A DNA stretch of 64,000 bases, taken from positions 2,761,693 to 2,825,692 of the forward strand of contig NW_004450483.1 of NCBI RefSeq assembly GCF_000321225.1. Reading direction: 5' to 3'. The notes under the pieces were generated by a model. The model was not told the DNA's origin, ran no database searches, and worked only from the letters and a program-made list of their open reading frames with translations. This DNA is from Odobenus rosmarus divergens (taxonomy: Eukaryota; Chordata; Mammalia; Carnivora; Odobenidae). Both the position numbers and the translations under genes were made by a program. Shown here piece by piece: positions 39,010-51,800 of this stretch. Each line of letters starts with the position of its first letter. Position 1 is the first letter of the stretch.

Positions 39010-39240
39010 AGTAAATGCTGCTGTTATTCATTTCCCAGTATGTGCCAAGAGCACAGCCGTGAATCCACACGAGCCAGTATATTATTACTATTTTTATCAT
39101 CATCATTATTCCCCCCTTTACAGATGGAAAAGCAGAAACTCAGAGACGTTATGTGACTTCCCCAAAGCCACACAATTGGTCATTGGTGCTGGAATTTGAA
39201 TCTGATCCCAAATCCCATACTCTTTCCCCTAAACCATCTT
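39010..39240 (-). repeat. MIR SINE, antisense
   Basis: 'cagtatgtgccaagagcac', a TTATTATT stretch, 'tttacagatgg' and 'gtgacttccccaaagccac' are in MIR order. Confidence 0.75.
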
Positions 39241-39320
39241 CGGCAGGCCCAGACGACCTCCTAGGTCACCGGCTTCAAGAGAGAACCCGCCCTTGAGTTG
39301 CGGGAGCACAAAGACGCTGG

Positions 39321-39334
39321 CCCCTAGGTGGCGC
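39321..39334 (+). promoter_or_regulatory. CTCF-like binding motif
   Basis: CCCCTAGGTGGCGC fits the core CTCF pattern (CC-N-C-Y-AG-G-K-GGCGC) at each constrained position. It sits in a small CpG-containing patch (39285-39380), about 3.3 kb past the MARCO 3' end. Binding is inferred from motif alone. Confidence 0.5.
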
Positions 39335-39754
39335 TTCGTTATTCACCTCTGCTTCCGGGTCAAGGCCGCGCGCTTCCAGGGCAGCCTGGCCAGCGTCGGA
39401 AGGGGGCAGGGGGAGGGTCTAGGGCTTGGCTATTCCTGCCCAGCATGAGCCGCCTCTGGGGGGCAGTCTTCACTCCGCATCTCCGTGCAGTCATGTAGAC
39501 AAGCAGGTCTGAGGCTCACATGCCCCATCCTGCTCCTACCTTTTGTCTTTCACAAGCTTGACCCCCCAGTAAGCCTGTCCCACTGCCAGCTCCATCTGTG
39601 TGGGGGCCCTGGACGCCCCGTCCTAGTGTGTCCTACCCCAAGCCTGGTGCGGATGGGAGAGCCCCGAGAAAACCTGCCTGCTGGGGCACAGGGCCCAGTA
39701 GGGCAGTGCCGGGGCGAGGGGTGGGCCGTGGAGGGTCTTGAAAGATAGCAGTAA

Positions 39755-39960
39755 GGAACACTGAGCATTCACCAGGTGCCAGGCACTCTGTTAAATGCTT
39801 TCTTTTGACTTACGATTTCAATTAACCCTCACAAGAACTCTGAGAGGGAGCAATTGTTACTGTATTTTATAGACAAGGAACCCAGAGAGTTTCAACACCT
39901 GAACTGTCCAAGTAGAAGCCTGTTATGGGGCAGTCTGGCTCCAGAACCTGCGCTCTTAGC
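39755..39960 (-). repeat. MIR SINE, antisense
   Basis: 'aggtgccaggcactctgtta', 'attaaccctcacaagaac' and 'ttatagacaaggaaccc' give the inverted MIR core. Confidence 0.8.
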
Positions 39961-40539
39961 TGCGTCTCTCTAGCTGGGTGCCAGGAAGCTCTCTGGGCTT
40001 GCCCTGTTGGGCAGGAAGTGACAAGGCCTTTGTGCTCGCTGGGTTCTTGGAACGCCTGCCATCTCTGTCCTGCTCAGCGCGACTTGCCTCATGTTGGTGC
40101 CTGTCCTGTGGGCCTCAGCCAGGGGAAGGGGAAGCAGGAGCAAGGAGAACTACTTCAAGTGAACAGCAGTGTCTCACAGAGGTTAGGAGGTCATGCCGAA
40201 CATTCTGCGGCGCCACCCCCACCCCAGTCTGCTCTCTGGCTGTTGAAGATGCGTCATGCTAATTTTACCCAGTTCCTCTTCGGCTCCACAATCAGCCGCC
40301 CATCAGCCACAGAACCAGTGTGCCCACACTGCGGCCACGTGCCGTGCCCACCCTCCTTCCGCCCGTGGTTCTGGAAGGGGAGTTTTCTCAGCTTAGCTTG
40401 GCCTGAGCTTATGAGAGGAGCTGCCTGAGCAGACGTGCAGGGGGCAGCAAGTCTCCTTTGTCTCTTAATCTTACTGGTGTCAGACAGACCTGGGTTCAAA
40501 CCCCTCTCTGCTTCTTACCGGCTGTGGGTCCTCAGTCAA

Positions 40540-40925
40540 GTTCATTTTATTAGGTGGTTATTGCTATATAACAAACCACACCCCAAACTTAGTGGCTTTA
40601 ACCCACAACCAACTGTGATTGCTCATGAGTTCGTGGGTTGGTTGGACAGTTAGCTCCTCAGATGTGGGGTAGGCTTGACCAGCCTTGACTGAACTCCCTA
40701 CTAGGACTGTGGCCAGCTGGAGGCTGGCTGATGAAGGATGGCCTCACCTGGGGTAACAGGACCCTGCTCCACATGCTCACTTTTCCCCCAGTGTGCCGGG
40801 AATGCCCAGAGAGTGAACGAGCAACAAACCAAGCTTCTGATGATGAGCTGGGAAGTAGCATTGCGAAGGCCATGGACAGAAGGGTGATGACCTGGAGCCA
40901 CATACCGCCTCACTTAACCTTGCTG
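40540..40925. repeat. Old interspersed repeat, MaLR/MER-like, family unassigned
   Basis: 'ttgctatataacaaaccac', 'acttagtggctttaac' and 'gactgtggccagctggaggc' recur in mammalian genomes, and the same opening is seen at 4105 in this window. I could not fix the family. Confidence 0.5.
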
Positions 40926-42010
40926 TGATTCTTCTGGCTCATTTAGAAGATGGGAATAATATCACATATCATGTGATGCTCTAGTGTTCCCTGTCCTTTT
41001 AGGGGATGGTCACTCAGGGGCTGCCACAAGAGGGGTACAAGAGAGGAGCAGGAAAACAAAGTTTATTAAACTCACAGGTCCTAGAGAGACAGAGTCACTG
41101 CAGGCCAAGAGGGGGGACCACGTGGGAAGAGCGCCAGGGGCCAGGTTCAGCCACGAAGCTGGGGAGCTGAGAGACCTCGAGGAACCCGTGGGTAAAGGGC
41201 CTTTACCTGGGGGCTGGGTAGGTACACAGGCAAAGGGCACGAGGGGATTTCCTTGGTGCCCTTTGGTGTTTGACCAGCACTAGGTCACAGTCATGGGAGG
41301 TAGGAAGGGGACTGGGTGCTCCCAGCATGTTTGTGGGGATGTTGAGGCAGCAGGAAGAGATGAACTTTTAAAATTTACAATACACCTAGTACCTCACGGG
41401 CTCCATGAATTTGTTGAAAGCCAACCTTATAAAATATAAAAGGCCGAGGAGTAGATTCACCTTTGGAGAAAACCATTCCTTCGTTCCTGGGAAACTGTTT
41501 GAGTGGGGGGTCCTTAGTCACAATAATTAGAGTATGATGCACCAGGACCTGCCCTCCAGCTGCGGGAAGACTATGAAGCAATCCCAGTGCAGAAAAGCAG
41601 AGTGCTCTGCTTAGCATTCCTTCCTTCCTTCCTTCTTCCTTCCTTCTTCCTTCCTTCCTTCCTTCCTTCCTTCCTTCCTTCCTTCCTTCCTTCCTTCAGG
41701 GAATCAATCAGAAAACAGATAGCAAGAGCCTGTCATGTGATGTGTGGGAGATACTGGATGTAACATAGAGAGGAAACAAAGAATCAAGGTTATGGGAGGA
41801 AAGTGTGGGGTCGATTGTCAGGGGCATTTCCTTGCAAGCCAGGTGATGAGTGTAGCCCACTGCCTCGGGGAAGGAGGAGCCACTGAAGGTTTTAGGCAGG
41901 GATCAGTATGGTGGTTTCTTTGTCATTTCTAAAGATCTCCCAGGCGGCTGCCTGGAGAATGAAGAGGTGGTTGGTGTTGTGCAGTGCAGGGAAGAGACTA
42001 ATTAGAAGAT
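40925..42010. other. Non-coding stretch downstream of MARCO
   Basis: Apart from the TTCC repeat and flanking low-complexity sequence, nothing recognised. No frame shows conserved protein. Confidence 0.5.
41617..41697. repeat. (TTCC)n tetranucleotide microsatellite
   Basis: About 80 nt of TTCC units with two TTC slips near the left end. It lies about 0.9 kb past the MARCO poly(A) site. Confidence 0.95.
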
Positions 42011-42013
42011 GTT

Positions 42014-42052
42014 CAGAGAGAGGGAGAGAGAGACAGAGAGAGAGAGAAAGAG
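42014..42052. repeat. (GA)n microsatellite
   Basis: Interrupted GA dinucleotides. Confidence 0.9.
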
Positions 42053-42154
42053 CACGCACGTGAGATTGCACTCAGAAAGTATAGAACCCAGGGGAAGCCT
42101 GAAAAGGAAGGGGGGGAGCCAAGTTGTTCAGAACATGAGCTGCTCTACCTTCTT

Positions 42155-42265
42155 GGTTTAGTTCGGTCATTCATTAAATACATGTTTACTGAGCCCCTAC
42201 ATGGGTGACTAAAACAGACAACAGTCCTCTCATTTATGGAGCTCACATCCTAAGAAAACTAATTT
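42155..42265 (-). repeat. L2 3'-end fragment, antisense
   Basis: 'ttcattaaatacatgtttac', 'tgagcccctac' and 'ctcatttatggagctcacat' match the reverse of the L2 3' end. Confidence 0.6.
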
Positions 42266-42576
42266 TCATGCTTAAAGGCACAGTTCCAATTTACATGCAA
42301 CATGGTGTCAACCACGTGCCCACCTCCCCATTTGCTGGCGAACAGCTCCAGTGAGGGAGCTTAAGGGGAAGGGAATGGCACTCCTCATTTTGACTACAGG
42401 CACTCTTCACTTTCCACATCGCATTTAGGTCCCCCTCGAGCACACCCTCCCCCTGGCTATAAGTTGAGACTTCACTGTCCCCCTGTGAGAACTCAGTGAC
42501 ATGTGTCCCTTGAGTGGGCTCATCAATAAGGGACGGGAGGTATGAACTAGTGATTTCAGCCACAGCCAAAGACATT

Positions 42577-42716
42577 ACCAGGTCGTGCTTTGAGCTTTAT
42601 TAGTGGCCCCAGCCCAGAGTGACCCCTCAGAGAGTGTTGGCCCTCCCCCACAGAGGAGTTGAGTGTCCATGTCTGCAGACACTTTGGGCACAGCATGGTG
42701 GAGGGGCTGTGGGGGG
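42577..42716 (-). other. MARCO: MARCO 3' UTR
   Basis: About 140 nt separate the stop codon from the expected cleavage point, 15-20 nt past AATAAA. The exact cleavage position is estimated. The UTR is short, as in other mammals. Confidence 0.7.
42596..42601 (-). terminator. MARCO polyadenylation signal AATAAA
   Basis: Canonical AATAAA on the gene strand, 116 nt past the stop codon. It is followed by a GT-rich stretch (TGGTAATGTCTTTGGCTGTG), as expected for a downstream element. Confidence 0.85.
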
Positions 42717-42847
42717 TCATCTGCATTCCACGCCAGCATCCTCATTGTGGTTGCAGTTGTGAGAGCCCCAGTTGCTTTTTTGGCAACTCCAGAGGCTCAT
42801 CTCTGTCCCTCGACAGGAAACGTCATCCAGCCAGATTTCCCCACTGC
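42717..42847 (-). CDS. MARCO: MARCO exon 17: C-terminal part of SRCR domain and stop
   Basis: There are 131 coding nt. The acceptor follows 'ctacatccag'. It encodes [14 protein letters not shown] and then [13 protein letters not shown] and EDAGVECR, then TGA at 42717-42719. Four cysteines complete the six-cysteine group A SRCR pattern, a fold that is normally split across two exons as here. The protein ends in Cys-Arg, whereas human ends Cys-Ser-Val, so it is one residue shorter at the C-terminus. Confidence 0.96.
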
Positions 42848-45800
42848 CTGGATGTAGGGAAAGCGGGGAGATAGAGGAGAGCAGGATTAGGGCCAAACTT
42901 ACATTTGGGGTAGACTACCAATTCCCCTCGCAGCCCTTGGGGCTCCCCTGCCATGACTCTGCCTCCCTCCTGCTTTCTGCCCTTTAACAAAAGTCTCATC
43001 CAAAGATTAGATGAGCTAGATTAAGATACAGATATATAATCTATTATTAATTATTAATACTTAATCTGTGCTCTGTTTGAGATTTCCTTCTGGGGGCCTC
43101 CCAGTGTTTGTCTCTTTCCTGCTTAGTCCCTGCTGTCGTACCCACCTTCCTCAAACGCCCTTTGAACCAGGTCGTTCCCTGGCTCAAAAGCATTCACACA
43201 TTCTTCCAAATCTCCTCCTTCGGATATAATTGATTTCAGATCAACAGCACAGAGGAAAACAGCGGATGACTGACAGTCCTGACTTACGATGGTTTGATTT
43301 ATGATTTTCCAACTTAATGATGGTGCAATCATGCTTGGGATTTTGAACTGTGGTCTTTTCCCAGGCTAGGGACATGTGGGACGATGCTCTCTTGTGATGC
43401 TGGGCAGCAGAAGCTCCTAGTCAGCCAGGTGATCACGAGAGCAAACAACTGATATACGATACGCGTACAACCGTTCTGTACCCAGACCACCATGCTGTTT
43501 GTCACTTTCAGTACAGTATTCAATCAATGACATGGGCTAGTCGACACTTTATTATAAGTAGCCTTTGTGTTAGATGATTTTTCCCAACTATGGCCTAGTG
43601 TAGGTGTTCTGAGCACCCTTAAGGCAGACGAGACTGAGCTGTGATGTTTGGTAGGTGACATGTATTAGATGCATTTTCGACACAATGTTTTCAAATTCCT
43701 ATGGGCTTATTGAGATGTAACCCCATCATAAACCCAGGAAGATCTGTATTTGGTTACAGTAATTTACACTTTTACACACAGTTAACAGTGTAGCAATCTA
43801 CCTAAGTGTAATCTATATGAAGAAAGTACATACTTTAAAGGAGTTTTATAATCCAACTGGAACTCATGTTAAAAAGCAAGAAGGCACTGTAGGGTGGAGG
43901 AAAGGCAGAGAGCGTTTGGGGGTGGGGGCAGGAGAAGATGGCCTAGTGTCCCTGCCAGGTCTGCTCTTGTGGCCAAAGAAACGGTCTCAGCCTGGGGACC
44001 TAACTACTTTATTGAAAGTTTGAAACTTTTGCTGAAAGAGATAGGCCGAGTCTCTAGCACCCCGGGATATCTTTCCGAAACTTATTTTAGGAAGTCCCTG
44101 CTCTGATTTGTTTTCTTTTCCCTTCGTACCTTCTCCTTGAGGATGATCACAGCATGGCCATTCCTGGCTTCTAGTTTCCAGATAGCTGAGATGAACACCT
44201 GTGTTTGCCTACCCTGCAACTTTTCTGTTCTTCCACGACCAGCAACCTCACTGTCCTTCAGAGAGCCACGGCTCACCAACACCCTTGGCCATGGAGGAAT
44301 CTGGCTTCCCCGGCTGCACGGACAGTGGCCCAAGCCAGGTCAGCCAGAGCCTCAGCCAAGCCTTTGCTGTCCAGGTCCTCTTTGTCATGGGGTGGCCAGC
44401 CTGGAAGGCACTGAGCAGCAGCACTTTTCAGTTGCTTAAGCCGATCCTTTTCTTTAACCCAAACTCGCTGGGTCACTTGCAACCAAAGGGAAAACTTCCA
44501 GGAAAGAGGCTCCTGGCCGAGGACCCACTCACCAGGTGGTATTTTGGTAATGGCTATTCCACTGGAGTAGCCCAGCATGCGGCAGAAGACAGTGGCATCT
44601 GAATTTTCCCAGCCATCATCACAGATGGTCCCCCAGACACCATTGTAGTAAACTTCAGCCCGGCCTCGGTTCCTAGTGCCGATAATCCTGGCCAGGTGCA
44701 CCGGATAACTGAGTCCAGATTCACCTGGGTGAAAGACATACGTGGGAGAGGTGGAGAGAACAGCCTCGGGCTTTGTGTGGATGCAGGCTCTGCCTTTTCA
44801 TTGTTGGAAGTTCTGTTAATTCCGGGGCAGGGGGAGTCCCCCTGCTCTGCTGTCACCAGAGCCGGGGACGTCCCGCCATGTGGGCACTAACACAACCGGC
44901 CGAGCAGCCTCCATCCACCTGCGGTGGGTCCTGCCTATGCATCTTGCCTTGTCTTGTGGGGAGAAGAAAAGGAAAAGTTGAGGGGGAAGTGGCAGGAGGG
45001 AGAGAAGGGAGGGAGGGAGGAAAGGGGAGGAGGGGTGTGAGGGAGGGAAGGAGAGAGAAAGAGAAGGAAGTGGGGGAGGGGAGCTAAATAGTCCTGTTGT
45101 GGCTCTATGTCATCATGGGGAGGCTTAGTCAAAGGATGAGTCTGTTAGTTTTTCCGAAAATGAGGAATGTCTCTGAGAAAAGGGTCTCTCCTCTACCACA
45201 CCTACACTTTTCAAGGACAGAGTTCTCTCTCGAAGGCACCCGTTAAAGAGAACAGAATTAATCATTACGTTTGACCGTTTTCTCCCTGTATTCCCTGCGC
45301 TCCAGAAGATCCTGCCGCAAGGGGCGGTGGGGGAAGAACACACACAATTTAAAGGAAACCAAGCCAGGACCCCTTCACCCTTCTTGGCTAGCAGCGGGGA
45401 CGAGGGTGGGGATGGGGAGGGCAGGTTCTCTCCTCCAGCTTTGCCGCGACCTGGCGTCCAGGGGACTAGAGGTACCACGAGCACCACTGGTGGAGCAAGA
45501 TGAGAGAGGCTCGCCCTACAGCAGGAAGGGTTGAAGTTAGCTTAGTGAGGAGCACTGAACAGGTGAGAGACAGATAGCAGGATGCATCTCCTTTGTGGAA
45601 GGCTCTGGGGGCCAGGGCATGGCCGGGCGTCGCGCAAGCACACGTTCGCGTGTCTGCCCCTCTGGGTGGCCAGGCTGTGCCTCACTCACTTCCATGGGCT
45701 CAGGGCTGAGGGCAAGCCCAGCACAGAACTTGTCCAGGGAGCCAATAAACCTCTACACCTCTGGTTCCGAAAACTCCCAAACCCCTTACAACAGGGCCTC

Positions 45801-48800
45801 TCCTCGGAACCCACAGATCACAGACTGAGGCCTTACCTTTTGCCCCTGGCTCTCCCTTTTGGCCTTTCAGTCCAGGTGGACCCTGGAGGCCTACCAGGCC
45901 CGGGTTTCCCATTTGTCCCTTCATGCCCGCAGGACCTGGAGACGAGAGAGACCACTTCCCTCAGATGTTCTGCTCTGTTTTCCAAGGGAGACCAAGGACC
46001 TTGGTCTTTAATGACTGGGTTGTCTTGATAAGTACGTTCCCCGCCCCCGTGCATGGGCTGTTTGGACGTTCAGCCTGGGCTTTTGGCCCACCTGGGAGAG
46101 GTGGTGAGGGTTGGGGGGGGCCGGGCATCGCTCTGATCTCCCCACTGACTCTCACATGAGTGCTGGTTGACAACACACAGGTCAAAGAGCTGACAGGATT
46201 CCAGAGGTTGTCGGTCCTCATCAGACCACCTCAGTGTGTGGAAGTTCTGGCCATTCTGGGAGAACTTGCTAGAACGTTTCTAGGCCTCCAAGACCTCCTT
46301 TAGTAAGTTCAAATAGGAACCAAATATCCAACTCAGGAGGAAGACAGACAGTTCAAGAAATGTGTCTGAGAAGTTTCGCGTTGGCATGCTTCAGGGCGGG
46401 GCCGTGGAGAAGACTAGAATTGCTCTGTGGGAAGCGCTGTGCTCAGGGACGGACCACAGGCAGGGGCTTGGAAAACTGAGGTGATCATAACAGGCCAGAG
46501 GCCAGCAGTAGGAGGAGGGTGGGAGGAGCTTCAGGGGACCAACGAAGATGGAGACGGACCGACACAGGCGTGGGGAAGCAGATAGAGGTCTTGCAGCCTG
46601 GGACCTGGAGAGGAAGACTGCGCAGCTCCACAGAGGCTGCATGGCCTGAAGCCACCAGCTGACCACCAGCTCTCCAGCCCCTTCTTCCCGCTTCCCCACC
46701 CTCAGCTCGGCCCCTCTCTCCCCTGCCTCAGGGCCCTGAGTTCTGTCCCTCTCCACGTTTTCCAGGGGGAAGAATCTGAGGCTTGAGGGACAGAGGACAG
46801 GAGTCCTAGCCTCAAACAGTCTTGGGCCCCGGCTGCTTTGGCGGAAGGTTACAGCAGCACGTTCAAAGTCAGCAAGACCTGCCCTCCAAGCGGGAGGCTT
46901 TCCAGACATTATTCTGAGAAATTAAAATGAAGCCAGCGCTGTACCTGGAGCTCCTGGTTCTCCTTTTGTTCCTTTCTGTCCTTGAAGTCCTAAGATCGAA
47001 ATACAAAAGTGGGGGGGGATAATAAAACTTAGATATTAGACACTTTTAATCTTAGACAACCTCTACCTTTTGTCTGATTAATGCAGACGGAAAGATACAT
47101 TGGTTCTCCACGATTGTTTAAAGCCTCCTTAGCAGAGCATAAAAGGAGACAGACCGCAGATAAATGGGGACACGTGTTGGGGTGAAGTAGAAAGGTAGTT
47201 GATGAAAGTCAGAGTGAGACAGACAGGTGGACTCTGGATTTACTGGCCGGCCTTCTTTGTCCAATGGTAGCCTGACTCGGTGTATAAATCCAATCGCATT
47301 CCTTCCTGCCTGCATTTTATTGGAAAAGAAGTGAGAGATATTTTGAAAATAAAGTCATCTTCATTTCTAGAAGACTGTGGAGGGGACACATTGGCCGCCA
47401 GTGGTATTGGGGGCCCTCACCCACAGCAGATGCTCCATAGCATTTGTGGTTCAATTTCAACTCAGATGTCAGACCCTGGCAGGCAGGCCCCAACCCACCG
47501 CAGGACATTTACACCTGCTCCGGTCCCTCTTTTTAGAATGCCTCACCCCTTCCATCCCCTGGAGAGCTCAAATCAAGCCTGTAAGACCTGCTAAGATGTC
47601 AGATGTCACCTGACTGTGAAGCCTTCTCTGGCCTCGCCCGTGGATGGCGTACTTCCCCCTGAGGCAGCAAAGTGGCCAGAGTTAGCCGGCCCGGGCTGGC
47701 ATCTGCCTCTGTGACCTTGAGCAAGGTGCTGCCCTCTGGGAGCCTCACTTTCCTGCTCTGAGTCTCCTGGCTGCCTCAGGGGTGGTCGTGAGACTGAAAT
47801 GAAGTCGCCTGTGTCATGGGCTGAGCCTCGTGTCTGGCCTGTGCTCAGTAAGTGCTGCCACAGGGACCCCACGGACCCTGTTTGCATGCGTCTGTCTCGC
47901 CTCTGGGGGGAGCACCACAGACCCTGGCCCAGACAAGCTCTGGGCTCACTACCCAACAAGCCCCCTAATTGTTCACCGGGGACCTGAGGTGACCCAGCTA
48001 AGGCAGCACAAATTTCCTCTGCTCATCGGCATCTGAACTGCATGTGTCAAGATCAGAGAGGAGAAGCCACACTCAGAAATCTGCCTTTGGCTGTTAGTAA
48101 ACAGAAAAATAGTCCATACCTTGACCCTTGGCCCTCTGTCTATGGCCTAGAGAGTGCCATATTGCAGAAACCTCTACCTTGAGAGTCTGTCCCTGGAAGC
48201 AAGGTGCAGGGGTCCCAGGCCCCAAGACCTCCCTTTATTGTCCCCTCCCAAAGAAGTGCCCATCTCCAGCTGTCCCCAAAGCACCAAATGACAAGCACAC
48301 CCTGTATAGACAGGAATCATAGGAACTCCCCTATTCCCTAGGTCCATGGTCCCCATGGTCTGACCCCCACCCCCAACTCATTTTCACAGTCTCCTTCCCA
48401 GCCCCTCCCCTCCCAGGGACTCAGCATCTGCTGAGCCAGGCCCGCGGCTAGGAGCTTTATACACATCCTCATTCCACCTTTCAAGGTAGTGCCATTTTCC
48501 TTTATACAGAAGAGGAGGAAGTCCACAGCCACAGATGCAAGGTGATTTATCCAAGGTCACACAGGGAGGGAGTGGTGAAGTTGGGTTGTAACCCACGTTT
48601 GGTCTCCCACTGGGCGCTGTAGCTCCCTGTGGCCCATTAGCACGGCAACTCACACCTTCCTGGAGTTTCCACTCAGGCTGTCCACCTGGTTCCAAAGACA
48701 CTCCCAGCCTACCCTGGGCCATCCCTTTCCCCTAAATGAGTAGTCGAACTAGGCGTGCATCAGAATTGCCTGTACCGGGCTTGCGAAACAAACTGGCTTG

Positions 48801-51800
48801 TCAGGCTCCACCCCAGAGATGCTGAGTCAGTGGATCTGAGATGCTGCATTCGTAACACGTTCTCAGGTTGTGGTGATGCTGCTGGTCCGAGGACCACATT
48901 TTGAGTAGCACTGCCCTAAACAAACCTCACTGATACATTAAGGACCACTTCCCAGCTCACCTTTGAGCAGCCTTCCTTTCTCTGAGGCAAACAAATGCTG
49001 GTTTCTCCTTTAAACCACAGCTAACTGAGTTTTTCTGGGTATCACACACGTATCAAGCTGAGGGGACCCAAAATATTTATTTGCAAGGCATTTATTTAGA
49101 GAAATGATTTTCTCCTGAGAAAATCGTTTCATCAGAAAGCACACATCTCCTTATTGTTTAGTGTTCAGCTGGTGTTTTGCCTGAAATCTTAAAATGTTCC
49201 TGCTCTGAGGGGAAATTGCCAGTTTCAAACCCAGAGTGCTGTCAAGCTAGCAGGGACCTGGATATTATTCTAGACTATTCCTCACATTCCACAGAGGAGG
49301 AAACTCAGGCCCGGGGCAAGTTGGGGAGCAGATCTTCCAGCTCTGATTTAATGTAGAAATTTCCAGTACATTAGGAAACTCCTTAAGTAGCATCTTGACA
49401 TACAGGCTAAGTGCAGCCTGACAGAGTGAGGATGAGTTTAAGAACTGACAGACCTGAGCTATGTAGCAGAAGTAAGGTGGCAGGTTGGGGACGAAAACTG
49501 GGATGCATGTAGACTTTTGCAGATATCTCTGAGAGGTTTAGAGGAAAGTGAAGACAGGTTTTATAAGCGACAACTTAGAAATGTGAGTTGGTAGAATGTA
49601 ATAAATTCTGGGACTAACTCAGTACTTTGATATGGGGACTGGAAAGAACTGAGAAATTATATTCACAATATAGGGCTTAATTACTATTATGAATTACTCT
49701 TTGTTGCTTACCTTCACAATAAAATATCTTCAAATACAGATGAGAAAATGGATTTCAGGTTATTTGCATTTTAGCTTTGCCTCAAGAGGAAAATCAAAGG
49801 ACATAGAAAATTCAGATTCTTGTTATATTTTTGACATGAAGGCTGCAGAGATGCAAAACTTCTGATCAGACTGGTGTTTCGGAGCTTAAATGTTTTGGCT
49901 GCTTTTAATGTCATTTCATGACATGGGATGGTCGAAAGCAAAATGCCAAGATGACAGGAGGAAGTGAGCCCTTCCTCATATCCCAACAAACTTTCAAATG
50001 GCTAAGGGATTTAGAGCTAAAATTAATTTTTGTGGGGTTTTTTTTGTACTTTGCAATCTTTTCCCCCAAATCAGATAATTTTGAAATCCTTTGAAAGATC
50101 AAAGTTTAGAAAAAATTAAGTTTTGGGGTGTGGTAAAATGCTGCTTTGTGAATGGTAAGGGAAATGACCTTTGGAGAAAGTTCTGCTGAGTGATAATGCC
50201 CTACGTGATATGTTGCGGTTTGTCTTCCTGACAGACCGAAAAACATTTCCTCTTCACCATCTTCAATCTGAGATGGCTGCTTTCTCTCAAGAGGTGTCAA
50301 CACAGGGAAACATTCCACCTGAATGGGTTGGGGTATGGTAAGTGACCGTTTACAACAGGAGGATTTGGTGACTGAGCCAGGATTTACCCATCTACTGTGG
50401 AATGGAAGGTGCAGGCGATTCGAACTTCTCTAGAGTTCTACACTCTATGTTATTTTATGCAACACAATCTGGAAAAGCATGACTTTGGGATCTGACTTTG
50501 GGATTGAGATTCAGAGTACATTAACTGTGAGACCCCGAGGAGATTGTTCACCCTCGGGGAGTGTTTGCTCCCTCGGCTGTAAGGTAGGGGTGTTGAAACT
50601 CAGGGGTGCAGGCAGATGAGCTAAGATCATAGGAGTAAATCCCAAGCATAGTGCCTGGCCCAAAGGCATTGTTAATCATAAACAGACTTCTTTTTTTTTT
50701 TAATAATTAATGCACGATAATGGGATCTGGCTGTTAACCTAGGTCAAGCCAAGGCACTATAATTTCTCTGTTTTCATCCAGGGAAGCTAGATATTCTCGT
50801 GAGAGATTAACGATTTTATTTACAAAATAGGAAATTGGTTTGAAAAACTGGCTTGATATAATCAAAACTGGACAAACACCATACTACCTCTAGTTGGGGG
50901 AATACCAATGTCCTGACATGGAAAAGTGTGCATTATCTTCCATGATCACCACCCATCCTTCCTTTTCCCACTTGAGAAATCTAACCTCTCCAAGAGTTCC
51001 TTAACCTCTGACTTCGGGATGATATATAGACCTGCCTATGTGAGCCAGATTATGGACCTGTGGGACTTCCCTCTTGAGATGGGACCGTTAGCTACTAGAT
51101 GGAGACGAACATTTGGATTTGTGTGGGAAACCTAGGCAATTTTACATAAGTTGTAATCATCACATGCTCCAAATTGAAAATGTAATCACCGTGTTTACTT
51201 GGGTAGGCGGAATTAAGGAATAACGCTTAGAATTTGCCTGGTTGGTATTTACCACTAGGCCTGATTGATGGAGATCCCCAAAAAGGTGCTCAACAAATGT
51301 ACGGGAACTTGATAATGGGGTTAAAACCATCCCCAGGCGGTGGGCCAAAGTTCTCTGTGCTATAAGGAAGGTGGGCCGTAACAGGGCCTGAACACGTCAT
51401 GTTTCCTTCTCGGAATGGAAGAACCTGCTGTAGCCTCAGCTCTAATCCTTCCAGACCTGGGATGGAGAGAGAAGGTGTTGCTCATCAGAATGCCTGATGG
51501 GATAGGGGGTACTTTCAGGCTGCCTGGGGCGGGGGAAGACAGCATGACAGAGTGTAATGGATAAGGCCCCAAGCTTTGGGTCGGCCCTGGTAGGATTCCA
51601 GTTCTGGCTGTGCCTCCTCCTGGCTCCTGAAGTGTGGGCAAGTCACTGTGAAATAGCACTAACGAGAGTGCTTATCCCACCGGGTTGTCATGGAGATGCT
51701 CATTATCAGGAGCGGCTCTTCTTCTGCAAGCCCTCCCAGGATATGGAGTGCAAGGCAAAATCTCCTACCTTCAGACAGTGGGAGACACAGGCTGGGGGCC

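Noticed and set aside
46391..46909. 172-codon minus frame in MARCO intron 13
   Set aside because: It lies between two confirmed collagen exons, has no Gly-X-Y pattern and no similarity to MARCO, and does not fit exon count or phase.
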